DNA of 9,954 nucleotides from Christensenella sp. UBA1260 (lineage in GTDB: Bacteria > Bacillota > Clostridia > Christensenellales > CAG-917): contig DBVQ01000011.1 in the NCBI GenBank assembly GCA_002308155.1, forward strand, positions 1-9,954, given 5' to 3'. The position numbers were made by a program, and so were the translations under genes. Positions 1 through 7,022 of the stretch are shown piece by piece. The notes beneath the pieces were generated by a model. It did not search any database, had not been told where the DNA came from, and saw only the letters and a program-made list of their open reading frames with translations. Within the stretch, counting starts at the first letter, position 1. Each line of letters opens with the position of its first letter.

Positions 1-281
1 ATCGTGACGTTATCTTTGGTGATAACAGGTTGCGGTTTGAAGTCCGCAACGATTTCTTTGAGGCTTATCGGCTTGCTTGTGCGGTCAATAAATGGAGCAA
101 TGAGGTGGAAGCCCGTGTTCAATGTGCGATGATATTTGCCGAGTCTTTCAACGATAACTGCCGTGGATTGACGTACGACTCTTGCGCATGATGCAAGAAT
201 AATTGCTGCGAGTACGACAAGAATTGCGATGACGATACCTGCAATCGCGCCTCCTGACAATGCACTGAGAATTAATGCCAT
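1..281 (-). CDS. SPFH/Band 7 (stomatin/QmcA-like) membrane protein, N-terminal part, cut by window edge
   Basis: The 93 residues visible begin MALILSALSGG, followed by a single hydrophobic membrane segment (about residues 11-32) and then the start of a Band 7 domain: VVRQSTAVIVERLGKY, GFHLIAPFID and a KPISLKE stretch are the usual opening of stomatin/QmcA-type SPFH proteins. Proteins of this family oligomerise on the inner face of the membrane and organise membrane microdomains. The 3' part lies beyond base 1, so length and C-terminal coiled coil cannot be judged. The start is fixed by AAAGGAG at 294-288, six bases before the ATG. It follows the NfeD-like gene by 54 bases with no terminator between, a classic NfeD-SPFH pair in which the two proteins are thought to work together. 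A small palindrome (TAAGGT/ACCTTA, 294-308) abuts the ribosome binding site; its meaning is unknown. Family assignment is firm, exact subfamily is not. Confidence 0.88.
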   Translation of the reverse strand, partial: MALILSALSGGAIAGIVIAILVVLAAIILASCARVVRQSTAVIVERLGKYHRTLNTGFHLIAPFIDRTSKPISLKEIVADFKPQPVITKDNVT

Positions 282-335
282 AATTATCTCCTTTAAGGTA
301 TAACCTTACGTTTTATTTTGTTTGGAAAGAAACGA

Positions 336-803
336 TTATTCCTTCGTCTCTTCAAGTGCGGACGGAATTGCAATGAGTTTGTTGCCGTCCACATCGACTA
401 TCTCAACGATGTCCCCTTCATTTAGCGTCTCACCGTTCTTGGATTTTACACTCCAAACGACGTCGCCAACCTTTGCTTGTCCCAAATCGTCAAAATCGCA
501 AGTGGCTATCATGCGCACGCGCTTGCCGATAAGCGAATCAATATTTGTCTTCAACTCCTTGTTCTTTTTCATAAGTTTTGTGAGAGTCGGACGGAGCGCA
601 AACAAAAGTATGACGGACAACACGGCAAAGATTATGATTGTCGCCCAAAACGGAAGTCCGGGCACAAATGCAAGCCCGATACAAATCGCCGCCGCAATTG
701 CAAACCAGATGGACACGAGTTGAGGAGTCACAACTTCAACGACCACAGCCGCCACTGTTATGACAGTCCAAATTGACACCATGATGATTCTTTCAGTTGT
801 CAT
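336..803 (-). CDS. NfeD-like membrane protein (short form, partner of SPFH protein)
   Basis: This 155-residue protein has three hydrophobic segments (about residues 5-25, 28-48 and 51-70) followed by a small soluble C-terminal domain (about 88-148). The soluble part has the NfeD OB-fold pattern: a LIGKRVRMIA strand, AKVGDVVWSV, then NEGDIVEIVDVDGNKLIAIP. It matches the short NfeD class (NfeD1b/YuaF type) that lacks the N-terminal ClpP-like protease domain. Such proteins are encoded beside SPFH proteins and are believed to stabilise or modulate their membrane assemblies; the partner follows directly here. The ATG at 803 is chosen because AAAGGAGG (818-811) lies seven bases upstream; an in-frame ATG at 821 precedes that ribosome binding site and would make it part of the coding region. 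A sigma-A-like promoter lies upstream (870-842). Transport or protease activity is not suggested. Confidence 0.88.
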   Translation of the reverse strand: MTTERIIMVSIWTVITVAAVVVEVVTPQLVSIWFAIAAAICIGLAFVPGLPFWATIIIFAVLSVILLFALRPTLTKLMKKNKELKTNIDSLIGKRVRMIATCDFDDLGQAKVGDVVWSVKSKNGETLNEGDIVEIVDVDGNKLIAIPSALEETKE

Positions 804-841
804 GTTTTTGCCTCCTTTCAAGAATTATCTTTCAATAGGAT

Positions 842-870
842 ATTATACAGCAAATCCGCTCAAAATGCAA
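842..870 (-). promoter_or_regulatory. Sigma-A-type promoter of the nfeD-SPFH operon
   Basis: On the minus strand a perfect TATAAT (847-842) is preceded, with an exact 17-base spacer, by TTGCAT (870-865), which keeps the TTG of the -35 consensus. It lies about 40 bases upstream of the NfeD start and just after the spoIVA terminator, where a new transcript is expected to begin. The -10 box is strong, the -35 box mediocre. Confidence 0.6.
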
Positions 871-901
871 TAAAAATCGTATGCGCGCACGCAAAATAAG
901 C

Positions 902-924
902 AAAAAGTCCGCTACAGCGGACTT
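902..924 (-). terminator. Rho-independent terminator after spoIVA
   Basis: On the minus strand AAGTCCGCT and AGCGGACTT form a 9-bp perfect stem (arms 924-916 and 913-905) followed at once by a short run of T and a T-rich tail. It lies 44 bases past the spoIVA stop codon. The plus strand lacks a T tract after the stem, so the signal acts on the minus-strand transcript. Confidence 0.8.
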
Positions 925-967
925 AATTTCTCCTTTGCAAACGGTGGTAAATACTGTTTTTCTTGCG

Positions 968-2446
968 TCAAAGAAGTATACAGAGCACTCCTCCCTTGCC
1001 TTCATTGACGATGCGCCCCATAGTCTTGCGCATCTTTTGTTCGGCATCAACCGGGATATTTTGAATTTTGTTGTTTATGCCGTCCGCGACAAGGCTTGAC
1101 AGAGTTCTGCCAAAGATGTTCGTCTCCCAAATAGCTTGCTTGTCGTTTTCAAAGTCGGCAAGCATGCCGTCCACGAGCTCCTTGCTCTGCTGTTCGCTGC
1201 CCACAATTGGGCTGACTTCGGTCTCAACATCCACTTTCATAACGTGGAGCGATGGTGCGCTGGCTCTGAGTTTTACGCCATATTGCCCCCCCTGACGCAG
1301 GATTTCCGGCTCTTTTAGCTCAATATCGTCCATTGTTGGGAGCACGACGCCATAGCCCAAGCTGTCAACCTGTTCAAGCGCACTTCTAAGTTTATCCGTC
1401 TTTTCCTTGTCTCTTGCAAGACTGCGCATATTCTCAAGCAGGTCGTATTCGTCCGCAAGTTCCATGCCGCACTCACGGCTCAAAACCTTGTAAAATACGT
1501 CCGCCTTTGGCGAAAGCGTGACGGAGAGTTTGCCCGTGCCCGCATCCATATTGACAGCGGCAGGCGCATCCCAGTATTCCGCCTCGTCAAAGAAACCGTC
1601 AATTTTGTCGTAGTCGCGCATCTTGACAATCTGTCCGCCCATGTTTCTCACAGCGTTCAAAAGTTCCTCGACGACTTTGTCGTCAATTCCTAAAGATTGC
1701 ACCCAGCGCGGCAAATCAAAATCTATTGTCTTGACAGCAAACTCAAGAAGTATGCTCTCAAAAATCTCGCTTATGTCATTCTCGTCCAGCTTCAAAGCGT
1801 TTTTGAGCAAAACAGGAGCACAGTATTTGTTTTCAAGTTCCTCACGAAGTGCCTTTGCACTGTCGCTGTTTGCATCCGCAACGTTGAGCAAAATCACAAA
1901 CGGCTTGCCACACTCTTTGAGTTCGGCAACCACGCGCTCCTCTGCGGGGACGTATTCATCTCTCGCAATTCCCGAGAAGCTCCCGTCCGTGGTGACCGCA
2001 AGCGCAATCGTGCTGTGCTCTTTGATGACCTTTTCCGTGCCGATTTCCGCCGCACGTGAAAACGGAATCATGTTTTCATCCCACGGGGTTGACACCATTC
2101 TCTCCTTGCCGTCCTCCTCTGCGCCGAGCGCTCCGGCAACGACATAGCCGACACAATCAATGAGCCGCATATTGACGCTCAAACTGCTTGAAATCGACAC
2201 TCTAACCGCCTCGTTTGGCACAAATCGCGGTTGCGTTGTCATGATTGTTTTGCCGTCGGCGGATTGAGGTATCTCGTCAATTGCGCGTGCGCGCTCATCC
2301 GGATTTTCTATTCCGTCAACGACAAACTGTTCCATAACTTGTTTCAAAATTGTAGATTTGCCCGTGCGCACCGGTCCAACCACACCGACGTAAATGTCCC
2401 CGCCGGTGCGTGAGGCGATATCTCGATAAAGGTCAAACTTTTCCAT
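968..2446 (-). CDS. spoIVA: Stage IV sporulation protein A, coat basement-layer ATPase
   Basis: SpoIVA is made in the mother cell, hydrolyses ATP and polymerises on the forespore surface, anchored by SpoVM, to form the basement on which the spore coat assembles and which is needed for the cortex. The 492-residue product equals the B. subtilis protein in length as I recall it and is similar throughout. Visible landmarks are the start MEKFDLYRDIASRTGGDIY, the Walker A loop GPVRTGKST (24-32, lysine 30), the sensor threonines in TIMTT (70-71), the Walker B aspartate in LIDCVGY (D97), and the C-terminal INEG-like segment ending in a hydrophobic tail (IVNEGKGGVLCILL) that in B. subtilis is tied to SpoVM binding. 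The ATG at 2446 is supported by GGAGG (2456-2452), five bases upstream; the in-frame ATG at 2461 lies before that site and almost at the predicted transcription start. It forms its own unit, with a sigma-E-like promoter upstream and a terminator downstream. Confidence 0.97.
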   Translation of the reverse strand: MEKFDLYRDIASRTGGDIYVGVVGPVRTGKSTILKQVMEQFVVDGIENPDERARAIDEIPQSADGKTIMTTQPRFVPNEAVRVSISSSLSVNMRLIDCVGYVVAGALGAEEDGKERMVSTPWDENMIPFSRAAEIGTEKVIKEHSTIALAVTTDGSFSGIARDEYVPAEERVVAELKECGKPFVILLNVADANSDSAKALREELENKYCAPVLLKNALKLDENDISEIFESILLEFAVKTIDFDLPRWVQSLGIDDKVVEELLNAVRNMGGQIVKMRDYDKIDGFFDEAEYWDAPAAVNMDAGTGKLSVTLSPKADVFYKVLSRECGMELADEYDLLENMRSLARDKEKTDKLRSALEQVDSLGYGVVLPTMDDIELKEPEILRQGGQYGVKLRASAPSLHVMKVDVETEVSPIVGSEQQSKELVDGMLADFENDKQAIWETNIFGRTLSSLVADGINNKIQNIPVDAEQKMRKTMGRIVNEGKGGVLCILL

Positions 2447-2471
2447 AAAATCCTCCAACATTGACTATCAA

Positions 2472-2500
2472 AATCTATGCGGAGGTGCTTTGAAATATAA
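2472..2500 (-). promoter_or_regulatory. Sigma-E-like (mother-cell) promoter of spoIVA
   Basis: On the minus strand TTATATT (2500-2494) is followed, after 14 bases, by CATAGATT (2479-2472). This resembles the sporulation sigma-E pattern (roughly KMATATT, 13-15 bases, CATACAnT), with one mismatch in each box. A start about seven bases downstream (near 2465) would give a leader of about 20 bases with the ribosome binding site inside it. SpoIVA is a known sigma-E target in B. subtilis, which raises the likelihood. The match is by eye only. Confidence 0.65.
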
Positions 2501-2513
2501 CTTCTTTGGCAAC

Positions 2514-2540
2514 AAAAAACACGCTATCAGCGTGTTTTTT
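2514..2540 (-). terminator. Rho-independent terminator after the aminotransferase gene
   Basis: AAAAAACACGCT (2514-2525) and AGCGTGTTTTTT (2529-2540) are perfect inverted repeats with a three-base loop. The G/C-containing core is CACGCT/AGCGTG, and both strands carry a run of six T after it, so it could work in both directions. It sits 24 bases past the aminotransferase stop and separates that gene from the spoIVA promoter. Confidence 0.88.
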
Positions 2541-2563
2541 GTGATATGAATAAAAAGTAATTA

Positions 2564-3841
2564 TTAGTTGAAAACTTTGCTCAAAAACAGTTCTATACGA
2601 GCAATTTTGATTGCGCAGATAAGTACGTCAAGCGCAGTGCTCAGTTCTTCAAGCGTTGGCACACTCGGTGCGATGCGAATATTGCTGTCGTTGTCATCAA
2701 TGTGATATGGGAAAGACGCACCCGCCGGCGTAAACACAACACCTGCCGTCTTTGCGAGTTCAACGATGCGTTTTGCACAGTGTCTGACATCCAAGGATAC
2801 AAAGTATCCTCCGCGCGGTTTTGTCCACTTGACAAACTCATCTCCTGCAAACTCTGCGGTGAGACGAGCGTCCACAAGTTCAAACTTAGGGCGCAAAATC
2901 TCTGCGTGCGCCTGCATAATCTTCTTGATGTTGTCAACGTTCTTGAGATATGCCACGTGCATAACTTGATTGACCTTGTTCGGGCAGATTTCACGGATTG
3001 ACAAATGTCTCAAATATTCTGTCAAGTTCTCCTCGCTTGCGCCCATGCACGCTATACCAGAGCCTGCAAAAGTGATTTTTGAAGTGGAAGCAAACGTGAG
3101 CACTCTGTCAAATGTACCCGCCTTTCTTGCAACATCAAAGATGTTTTTGAGTTTGTCGTTGTTGTCATAGAGCCCATGGATGACGTAGGAGTTGTCCCAA
3201 AAGATTCTGAAATCTTTTGCGGCGACCTTCATTGTGGCAAGACGCTCAACGACCTTGTCACTGTAAACAATGCCCGTTGGGTTGGAGTATTTTGGCACGC
3301 ACCAAATGCCCTTGATTGACTCATCGTCAACGACGAGGCTCTCAACTGTGTCCATATCCGGACCGTCGTCAAGCATAGGCACTGTTATCATCTCAATGCC
3401 GAGTTCTTCGCATATTGCGAAGTGTCTGTCATATCCAGGTGCCGGACATATAAACTTGACCTTTGGCAAATCCTTCCAAGGAGTCTCTCCCCTGACGCCG
3501 AATTGCATTGCAAACGAAACGGCAGTGTACATGAAGTCAAGGCTTGAGCCATCGCCCACGATGACGTTTTCGGCTCGGAGTCCAAGCAGTTCGCCAAAGA
3601 GCTCTCTTGCCTGTCTAATGCCGCCGAGTCCGCCGTAGTTTCTCGCGTCCCCACTTGCAAGCTCATAGTTGTATGCGCCCGCATCTTCAAGCATGGTCAT
3701 GCCGATTTCAAGCTGAGATTTCTCGGGACGTCCGCGCGACATATCAATTGCAAGTCCGCGTTTGCCAAACTTTGCGAGAGTTTTCTCCTCCGCTTTGAGC
3801 ATTTTTTCAAGTTCTTCTTTTGAAAAATTGATATAGTCCAT
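2564..3841 (-). CDS. PLP-dependent aminotransferase, aspartate aminotransferase class Ic type
   Basis: This 425-residue protein has the fold type I aminotransferase plan. Visible landmarks are an N-terminal SRGRPEKSQL segment (35-44) and ARNYGGLGGI (66-75), both typical of the class Ic aspartate aminotransferases (Corynebacterium AspT-like, Pfam Asp_aminotransf), then DGSSLDFMY (97-105), YSNPTG (185-190), WDNSY with the cofactor-ring aspartate D216 and Y219, the Schiff-base lysine K255 in STSK, and the carboxylate-binding arginine R389 in NIRIAP. The expected reaction is transfer of an amino group between aspartate (or another amino acid) and 2-oxoglutarate in the cytoplasm. No N-terminal DNA-binding domain is present, so it is not a MocR regulator. 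AGAGGA (3851-3846) precedes the ATG. It starts 86 bases after the der stop; a lone TATAAT (3903-3898) there lacks a good -35, so it may be read from der or from a weak promoter. Substrate preference is inferred from family only. Confidence 0.88.
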   Translation of the reverse strand: MDYINFSKEELEKMLKAEEKTLAKFGKRGLAIDMSRGRPEKSQLEIGMTMLEDAGAYNYELASGDARNYGGLGGIRQARELFGELLGLRAENVIVGDGSSLDFMYTAVSFAMQFGVRGETPWKDLPKVKFICPAPGYDRHFAICEELGIEMITVPMLDDGPDMDTVESLVVDDESIKGIWCVPKYSNPTGIVYSDKVVERLATMKVAAKDFRIFWDNSYVIHGLYDNNDKLKNIFDVARKAGTFDRVLTFASTSKITFAGSGIACMGASEENLTEYLRHLSIREICPNKVNQVMHVAYLKNVDNIKKIMQAHAEILRPKFELVDARLTAEFAGDEFVKWTKPRGGYFVSLDVRHCAKRIVELAKTAGVVFTPAGASFPYHIDDNDSNIRIAPSVPTLEELSTALDVLICAIKIARIELFLSKVFN

Positions 3842-3927
3842 TTATTCCTCTTTTTGCTACGCAAATTGTTGCGCGCAAAACAAAATTATTTCTCTTTATT
3901 ATATTGTTCGATAAGGCGAATACGTGC

Positions 3928-5247
3928 TTATCTCTCTTCTCCGCCGTTGTCTCTCACGAGCAAACGAATAGGCGTCCCCGAAAAGTCAAAGCTGCGTCTC
4001 AATGCGTTTTCAAGATAGCGCTTGTAGCTGAAATGCATAATCTTCTGGTCGTTGACTTTGAGCACGAACGTCGGCGGTGCAACGGCAACCTGAGTGACAA
4101 ACAATATTTTGAGTTTTTTGCCGAGATATGACGGAGGTTCGCTTATTCTTATCGCATCGCCCACAACTTCGTTGAGAAGTCCCGTCGTTATCCTTCTTCG
4201 GCTGTTCTCCACCACCTTTTTGCAGAGCGGAAGAAGGTTGTCAATGCGCTTGCCGCTCTTTGCAGAGACGTAGGCGGACTCAAAATAATCCATATATTTC
4301 AAGTCCTCTTTGAGCTTGTTCTCAAAGGTGTTTATCGTGTTCGTGTCCTTTGTGATGAGGTCCCACTTGTTCATAACCACGATAGATGGTTTGCCCTCTT
4401 CGTGCACAAAACCTGCGATTTTTACGTCCTGCTCCGTGAGTCCTTCGTTTGCATCGCAAACGATGAGCACCACGTCTGCGCGTCTGACAGCCAAAATACT
4501 GCGCACGACCGAGTATCTCTCCACCTCTTCGGTGACCGCTTTCTTTTTGCGCATACCGGCGGTGTCTATGATGAGATATTTGTCCTCGCCGATGTCAAGT
4601 TTGGTGTCAATCGCGTCGCGCGTCGTGCCTGCGATATCGCTTACAATGCTTCTGTCATAGCCCAAAAGTCTGTTTGCAATAGAGCTCTTGCCTGCGTTCG
4701 GCTTGCCGACGATTGCAATCTTTATGCGCCCCTCTTCTTCCTCTTCAACGGGATGCTTTTCAATGACTTCGGCAATTGCGTCCAGCAATTCGCCAAGCCC
4801 CTTGCCCTGCTCTGCACTGACCGGATACGGGTCGCCAAAGCCGAGTGCATAAAAATCGTAGAGCGTGTCTGTCTCGTTGTTGTCAATCTTGTTGACTGCA
4901 AGTATGACGGGAAGATTTGACTTGCGCAGGAACGCACAAACAAGACTGTCGTCCGTTGTGAGCCCCGTCTTGCCGTCCACGACATAGACGATTGCATTGG
5001 CGGCATCCACGGCGATCTCTGCTTGCTCGCGGATGTGCGACCACATCTCGTCATCGCTCTTGAGCTCAAGGCCGCCCGTGTCCACGAGCGTAAATACGCA
5101 CCCGCACCACTCACAGTCTGCATATATTCTGTCTCTCGTGACGCCCGGAGTGTCTTCGACAATGGAAATCCTCTCGCCGACAAGGCGATTGAACAGCGTC
5201 GATTTGCCCACATTTGGACGCCCAACAATTGCTACCAAAGGTTTCAT
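3928..5247 (-). CDS. der: Ribosome-assembly GTPase Der (EngA)
   Basis: Der is an essential GTPase with two tandem G domains that binds the 50S precursor and is needed for its maturation. The 439-residue product is of normal length. The first G domain shows GRPNVGKS (9-16), DTGG (56-59), NKID (119-122) and SAE (144-146). An acidic linker (EEEEEG, 168-173) leads to the second domain with GKPNAGKS (181-188), DTAG (228-231), NKWD (293-296) and SAK (328-330). The C-terminal KH-like domain (about 350-436) includes PPTFVLKVND and the FSYKRYLENALR segment. The ATG at 5247 has only a modest AGGTGA (5256-5251) close upstream, but the protein begins exactly as its family does. It follows the TfoX-domain gene by 57 bases without a visible terminator and is probably co-transcribed with it and the DUF512 gene. 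Confidence 0.98.
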   Translation of the reverse strand: MKPLVAIVGRPNVGKSTLFNRLVGERISIVEDTPGVTRDRIYADCEWCGCVFTLVDTGGLELKSDDEMWSHIREQAEIAVDAANAIVYVVDGKTGLTTDDSLVCAFLRKSNLPVILAVNKIDNNETDTLYDFYALGFGDPYPVSAEQGKGLGELLDAIAEVIEKHPVEEEEEGRIKIAIVGKPNAGKSSIANRLLGYDRSIVSDIAGTTRDAIDTKLDIGEDKYLIIDTAGMRKKKAVTEEVERYSVVRSILAVRRADVVLIVCDANEGLTEQDVKIAGFVHEEGKPSIVVMNKWDLITKDTNTINTFENKLKEDLKYMDYFESAYVSAKSGKRIDNLLPLCKKVVENSRRRITTGLLNEVVGDAIRISEPPSYLGKKLKILFVTQVAVAPPTFVLKVNDQKIMHFSYKRYLENALRRSFDFSGTPIRLLVRDNGGEER

Positions 5248-5304
5248 ATTTCACCTGAATCTATCGCGAATTATTTGTATAACCCGCGTTCTAATGCGAT
5301 ATTT

Positions 5305-5601
5305 CTATTTTTTGCTCGCGAGGTCTTTGCACACTCCAAACAAAATGTTTTTGACCTCGTCTGCGTCATCTGCGTCCACGACAAACATCGGTTTTGCGCC
5401 CTCGTACGGGAGCTCCTCTGCAAGTCCCAAAGACACACCAAACGCAGTCTTTTTGACAAGAAATCTGTCGTCATACACGCCGCCGAACAGCACTCCGTCC
5501 TTGTAGAGCAAAAACTCTCCCATCATCTTTTTGTACGTTATGCCGCCTACTTCTCTCAAGCAGTCCAGCACGTATGTCAAATACTCAACAGTACTCGCCA
5601 T
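5305..5601 (-). CDS. TfoX N-terminal-domain protein, stand-alone
   Basis: This 98-residue protein consists only of the TfoX N-terminal domain: MASTVEYLTYVLDCLREVG, the hallmark KKMMGEFLLYKDGVLFGGVYDDRFLVK (in two pieces around residues 24-50), and PYEGAKPMFVVD (65-76). The domain is named for the competence regulator TfoX/Sxy, but short stand-alone members are widespread and of unknown function; no competence role should be assumed. The ATG at 5601 shares its A with the TAA stop of the DUF512 gene (TAATG), and its ribosome binding site GTGGAG (5613-5608) lies inside the last codons of that gene, so translation is likely coupled. An in-frame ATG at 5613 is rejected because it precedes that site. 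Cysteines at 13 and 91 are the only ones. It lies 57 bases before der. Confidence 0.9.
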   Translation of the reverse strand: MASTVEYLTYVLDCLREVGGITYKKMMGEFLLYKDGVLFGGVYDDRFLVKKTAFGVSLGLAEELPYEGAKPMFVVDADDADEVKNILFGVCKDLASKK

Positions 5602-6875
5602 TATTTTCTCCACTCAAAGTAATCTTTGACCGCGCTTATCATATTGCTGCCATCGTGCGCGACAGGTATGATTTTAACGCCGAGTTTTTCTTCCAATTCG
5701 CCAAGGCGAACGTTGTCAAGGAAGGTGTCGGAAAACTCTCTCAACATATTGTCCGGCAATATCACGAGGTCAGAGCCCTTGACATCAACCTGTTTGAGTA
5801 TATCTCCTGCAGTCACAAGCCCCGCAACGGTCACGCTGTGCCCAAAGAAGTCGTTTATCACGGCATGCACGACTGAAGTCGTGCCAAGCTTAGCATCCAA
5901 CCTCTTTGCGTACTCTTTGAGATATGGCGCAAATGATACACCTGTTATCATATCTATGCGCTTGTTCAGCTTGCAATCGGGAGTCTCTTCAAGCTCATAT
6001 TCAAAGTTTTCTTTGAACTCCGCAAGAAGTCCCACGCCGTTTTCAATCTGTTCATATGCGCCATAATACTTGCCGTCTTTGACGTCAATATTCGCCTTGA
6101 CGTAGTACTCATCACTGCACCAGCAGAAGCCGCCGAGCTCAACGTGGAGAGCCTCCACCATCTTAATCGTCTCTCGAGCATTTTCTTCGTTGACGCAGTT
6201 GAGGTCGCTGAGTCCGTTCCTATGCCCTGTGAGTCCAACAGGCACGACTGCCACCGTCTCCACGCCCTTTATCGTGTGAAGTCCGCGTATGCTGTCTTCA
6301 AGCACTTTCCCGTCGTTTATGCCCGGCACAACTACAAGTTGTGTGTGCATGACAATCCCGTGTTCTCCCAAGTATCTCATTTGGTCAATGAGCTTGACCG
6401 TGTTTGGGTTTTTGAGCATAAACTTGCGGATTTCGTTGTCGTACGCGTGCACGGAGATATACAGCGGACTGAGTTTCAAGCGCACAATTCGCTCTATGTC
6501 CTCGTCCGTGACGTTTGTCATCGTCACATAACTGCCGCACATAAAGCTGTAGCGATAGTCGTCGTCCTTGACGTACAAACTCTCGCGCATATTTTTTGGC
6601 AGTTGGTCAACAAAGCAGAATATGCAGTGGTTTTTACAAACCACTGGTTTCATTTCATAGTCAAACTCAAGCTCCAAACTCTCGCCGACTTTCTTTTTGA
6701 CGGAGATGGTTTTTTGCTTGCCGCCACGAATAATTTCCGCATCAAAGCTTTGTTCGTTGTCATAGAAAAGATAATCAAGGTCGTCTTGAACCTTGTACCC
6801 TGCAAGTTTCACAAGGTCGTCTCCAACCTTGAAACCCTGCTTCTTTCCGACTTTTCCAACCGCTTTGATTATCAT
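5601..6875 (-). CDS. DUF512 radical SAM protein with N-terminal PDZ-like domain
   Basis: The 424-residue protein belongs to the DUF512 family, whose genes commonly neighbour der in Clostridia. A PDZ-like domain occupies about residues 1-65 (GFKVGDDLVKLAGYKV, then DDLDYLFY). The iron-sulfur cluster site is C80-x3-C84-x2-C87 inside a CKNHCIFCFVDQLP motif, followed by SLYVKDDDYRYSF and GSYVTMTN, a distinctive family stretch. ISVHAYDNEIRKFML (140-154) and VVPGIND belong to the radical SAM barrel. The C-terminal half carries GVSFAPYLKE, NDFFGHSVTVAGLVTAGDI and the LPDNMLR...FLDN block, all DUF512 hallmarks. The reaction and substrate are not known; a role in modifying an RNA or cofactor is speculation. 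AAGGAA (6886-6881) precedes the ATG by five bases. Its 3' end overlaps the TfoX-domain gene by one base. No obvious terminator separates it from the upstream gene, but the structured spacer lies between. Confidence 0.95.
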   Translation of the reverse strand: MIIKAVGKVGKKQGFKVGDDLVKLAGYKVQDDLDYLFYDNEQSFDAEIIRGGKQKTISVKKKVGESLELEFDYEMKPVVCKNHCIFCFVDQLPKNMRESLYVKDDDYRYSFMCGSYVTMTNVTDEDIERIVRLKLSPLYISVHAYDNEIRKFMLKNPNTVKLIDQMRYLGEHGIVMHTQLVVVPGINDGKVLEDSIRGLHTIKGVETVAVVPVGLTGHRNGLSDLNCVNEENARETIKMVEALHVELGGFCWCSDEYYVKANIDVKDGKYYGAYEQIENGVGLLAEFKENFEYELEETPDCKLNKRIDMITGVSFAPYLKEYAKRLDAKLGTTSVVHAVINDFFGHSVTVAGLVTAGDILKQVDVKGSDLVILPDNMLREFSDTFLDNVRLGELEEKLGVKIIPVAHDGSNMISAVKDYFEWRK

Positions 6876-6890
6876 TTGTTTTCCTTATTG

Positions 6891-6900
6891 CAGAATTCTG
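6891..6900. repeat. 10-base perfect palindrome in the DUF512 leader
   Basis: CAGAATTCTG is fully self-complementary and lies 15 bases upstream of the DUF512 start, just before its ribosome binding site. It could be a small operator or chance; nothing else supports a function. Confidence 0.3.
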
Positions 6901-6923
6901 AAAATATGTATTACCCCGCTTTT

Positions 6924-7016
6924 GCGACTCTGTCGCCACCAAACACAAGATTGTGGCGAAATTGGCATATTGGTGCTAAATCTATCTTGAAGGTTTAGCG
7001 CACAATCTTGTGTGCG
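6924..7016 (-). ncRNA. Candidate structured leader with complementary hairpin loops upstream of DUF512
   Basis: Read on the minus strand, four short perfect hairpins follow one another: CGCACA/TGTGCG (7016-6999, loop CAAGAT), GCTAAA/TTTAGC (6999-6975, loop containing TTCAAGATAG), CGCCAC/GTGGCG (6958-6934, loop AATCTTGTGTTTG) and GCGAC/GTCGC (6936-6924, overlapping the third). The first two loops both carry CAAGAT and the third carries its complement ATCTTG, so loop-loop contacts are possible. In addition a 13-base perfect inverted repeat (CACAATCTTGTGT at 7001-7013 against ACACAAGATTGTG at 6943-6955) could form one long stem instead. I do not recognise a known riboswitch or small RNA here, and there is no U tract after the last stem. 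It could equally be a DNA-level palindromic repeat (MITE or REP-like). Confidence 0.4.
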
Positions 7017-7022
7017 GAGAAT

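Noticed and set aside
804..821. Upstream in-frame start for the NfeD-like gene at 821
   Set aside because: The strong AAAGGAGG would fall inside the coding region; the ATG at 803 is correctly spaced from it.
2447..2461. Upstream in-frame start for spoIVA at 2461
   Set aside because: The GGAGG ribosome binding site lies between this ATG and the one at 2446, and the protein from 2446 begins like other SpoIVA proteins.
3898..3903. Isolated TATAAT between der and the aminotransferase gene
   Set aside because: No acceptable -35 element lies 16-18 bases upstream, so it is mentioned only as a possible weak promoter and not listed as one.
5248..5304. Promoter search in the gap between the TfoX-domain gene and der
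   Set aside because: A TATACA-like hexamer is present without a matching upstream element, and no terminator is seen; co-transcription is the simpler reading.
5023..5622. Plus-strand open frame of 199 codons across der and the TfoX-domain gene
   Set aside because: It covers the start of der and all of the TfoX-domain gene on the opposite strand; both of those are solid family members, and the translation resembles nothing.
6144..6998. Long plus-strand open frame of 284 codons
   Set aside because: It runs antisense to the well-supported DUF512 gene, has no ribosome binding site that stands out, shows no recognisable domain, and its composition is that of a complementary-frame shadow.
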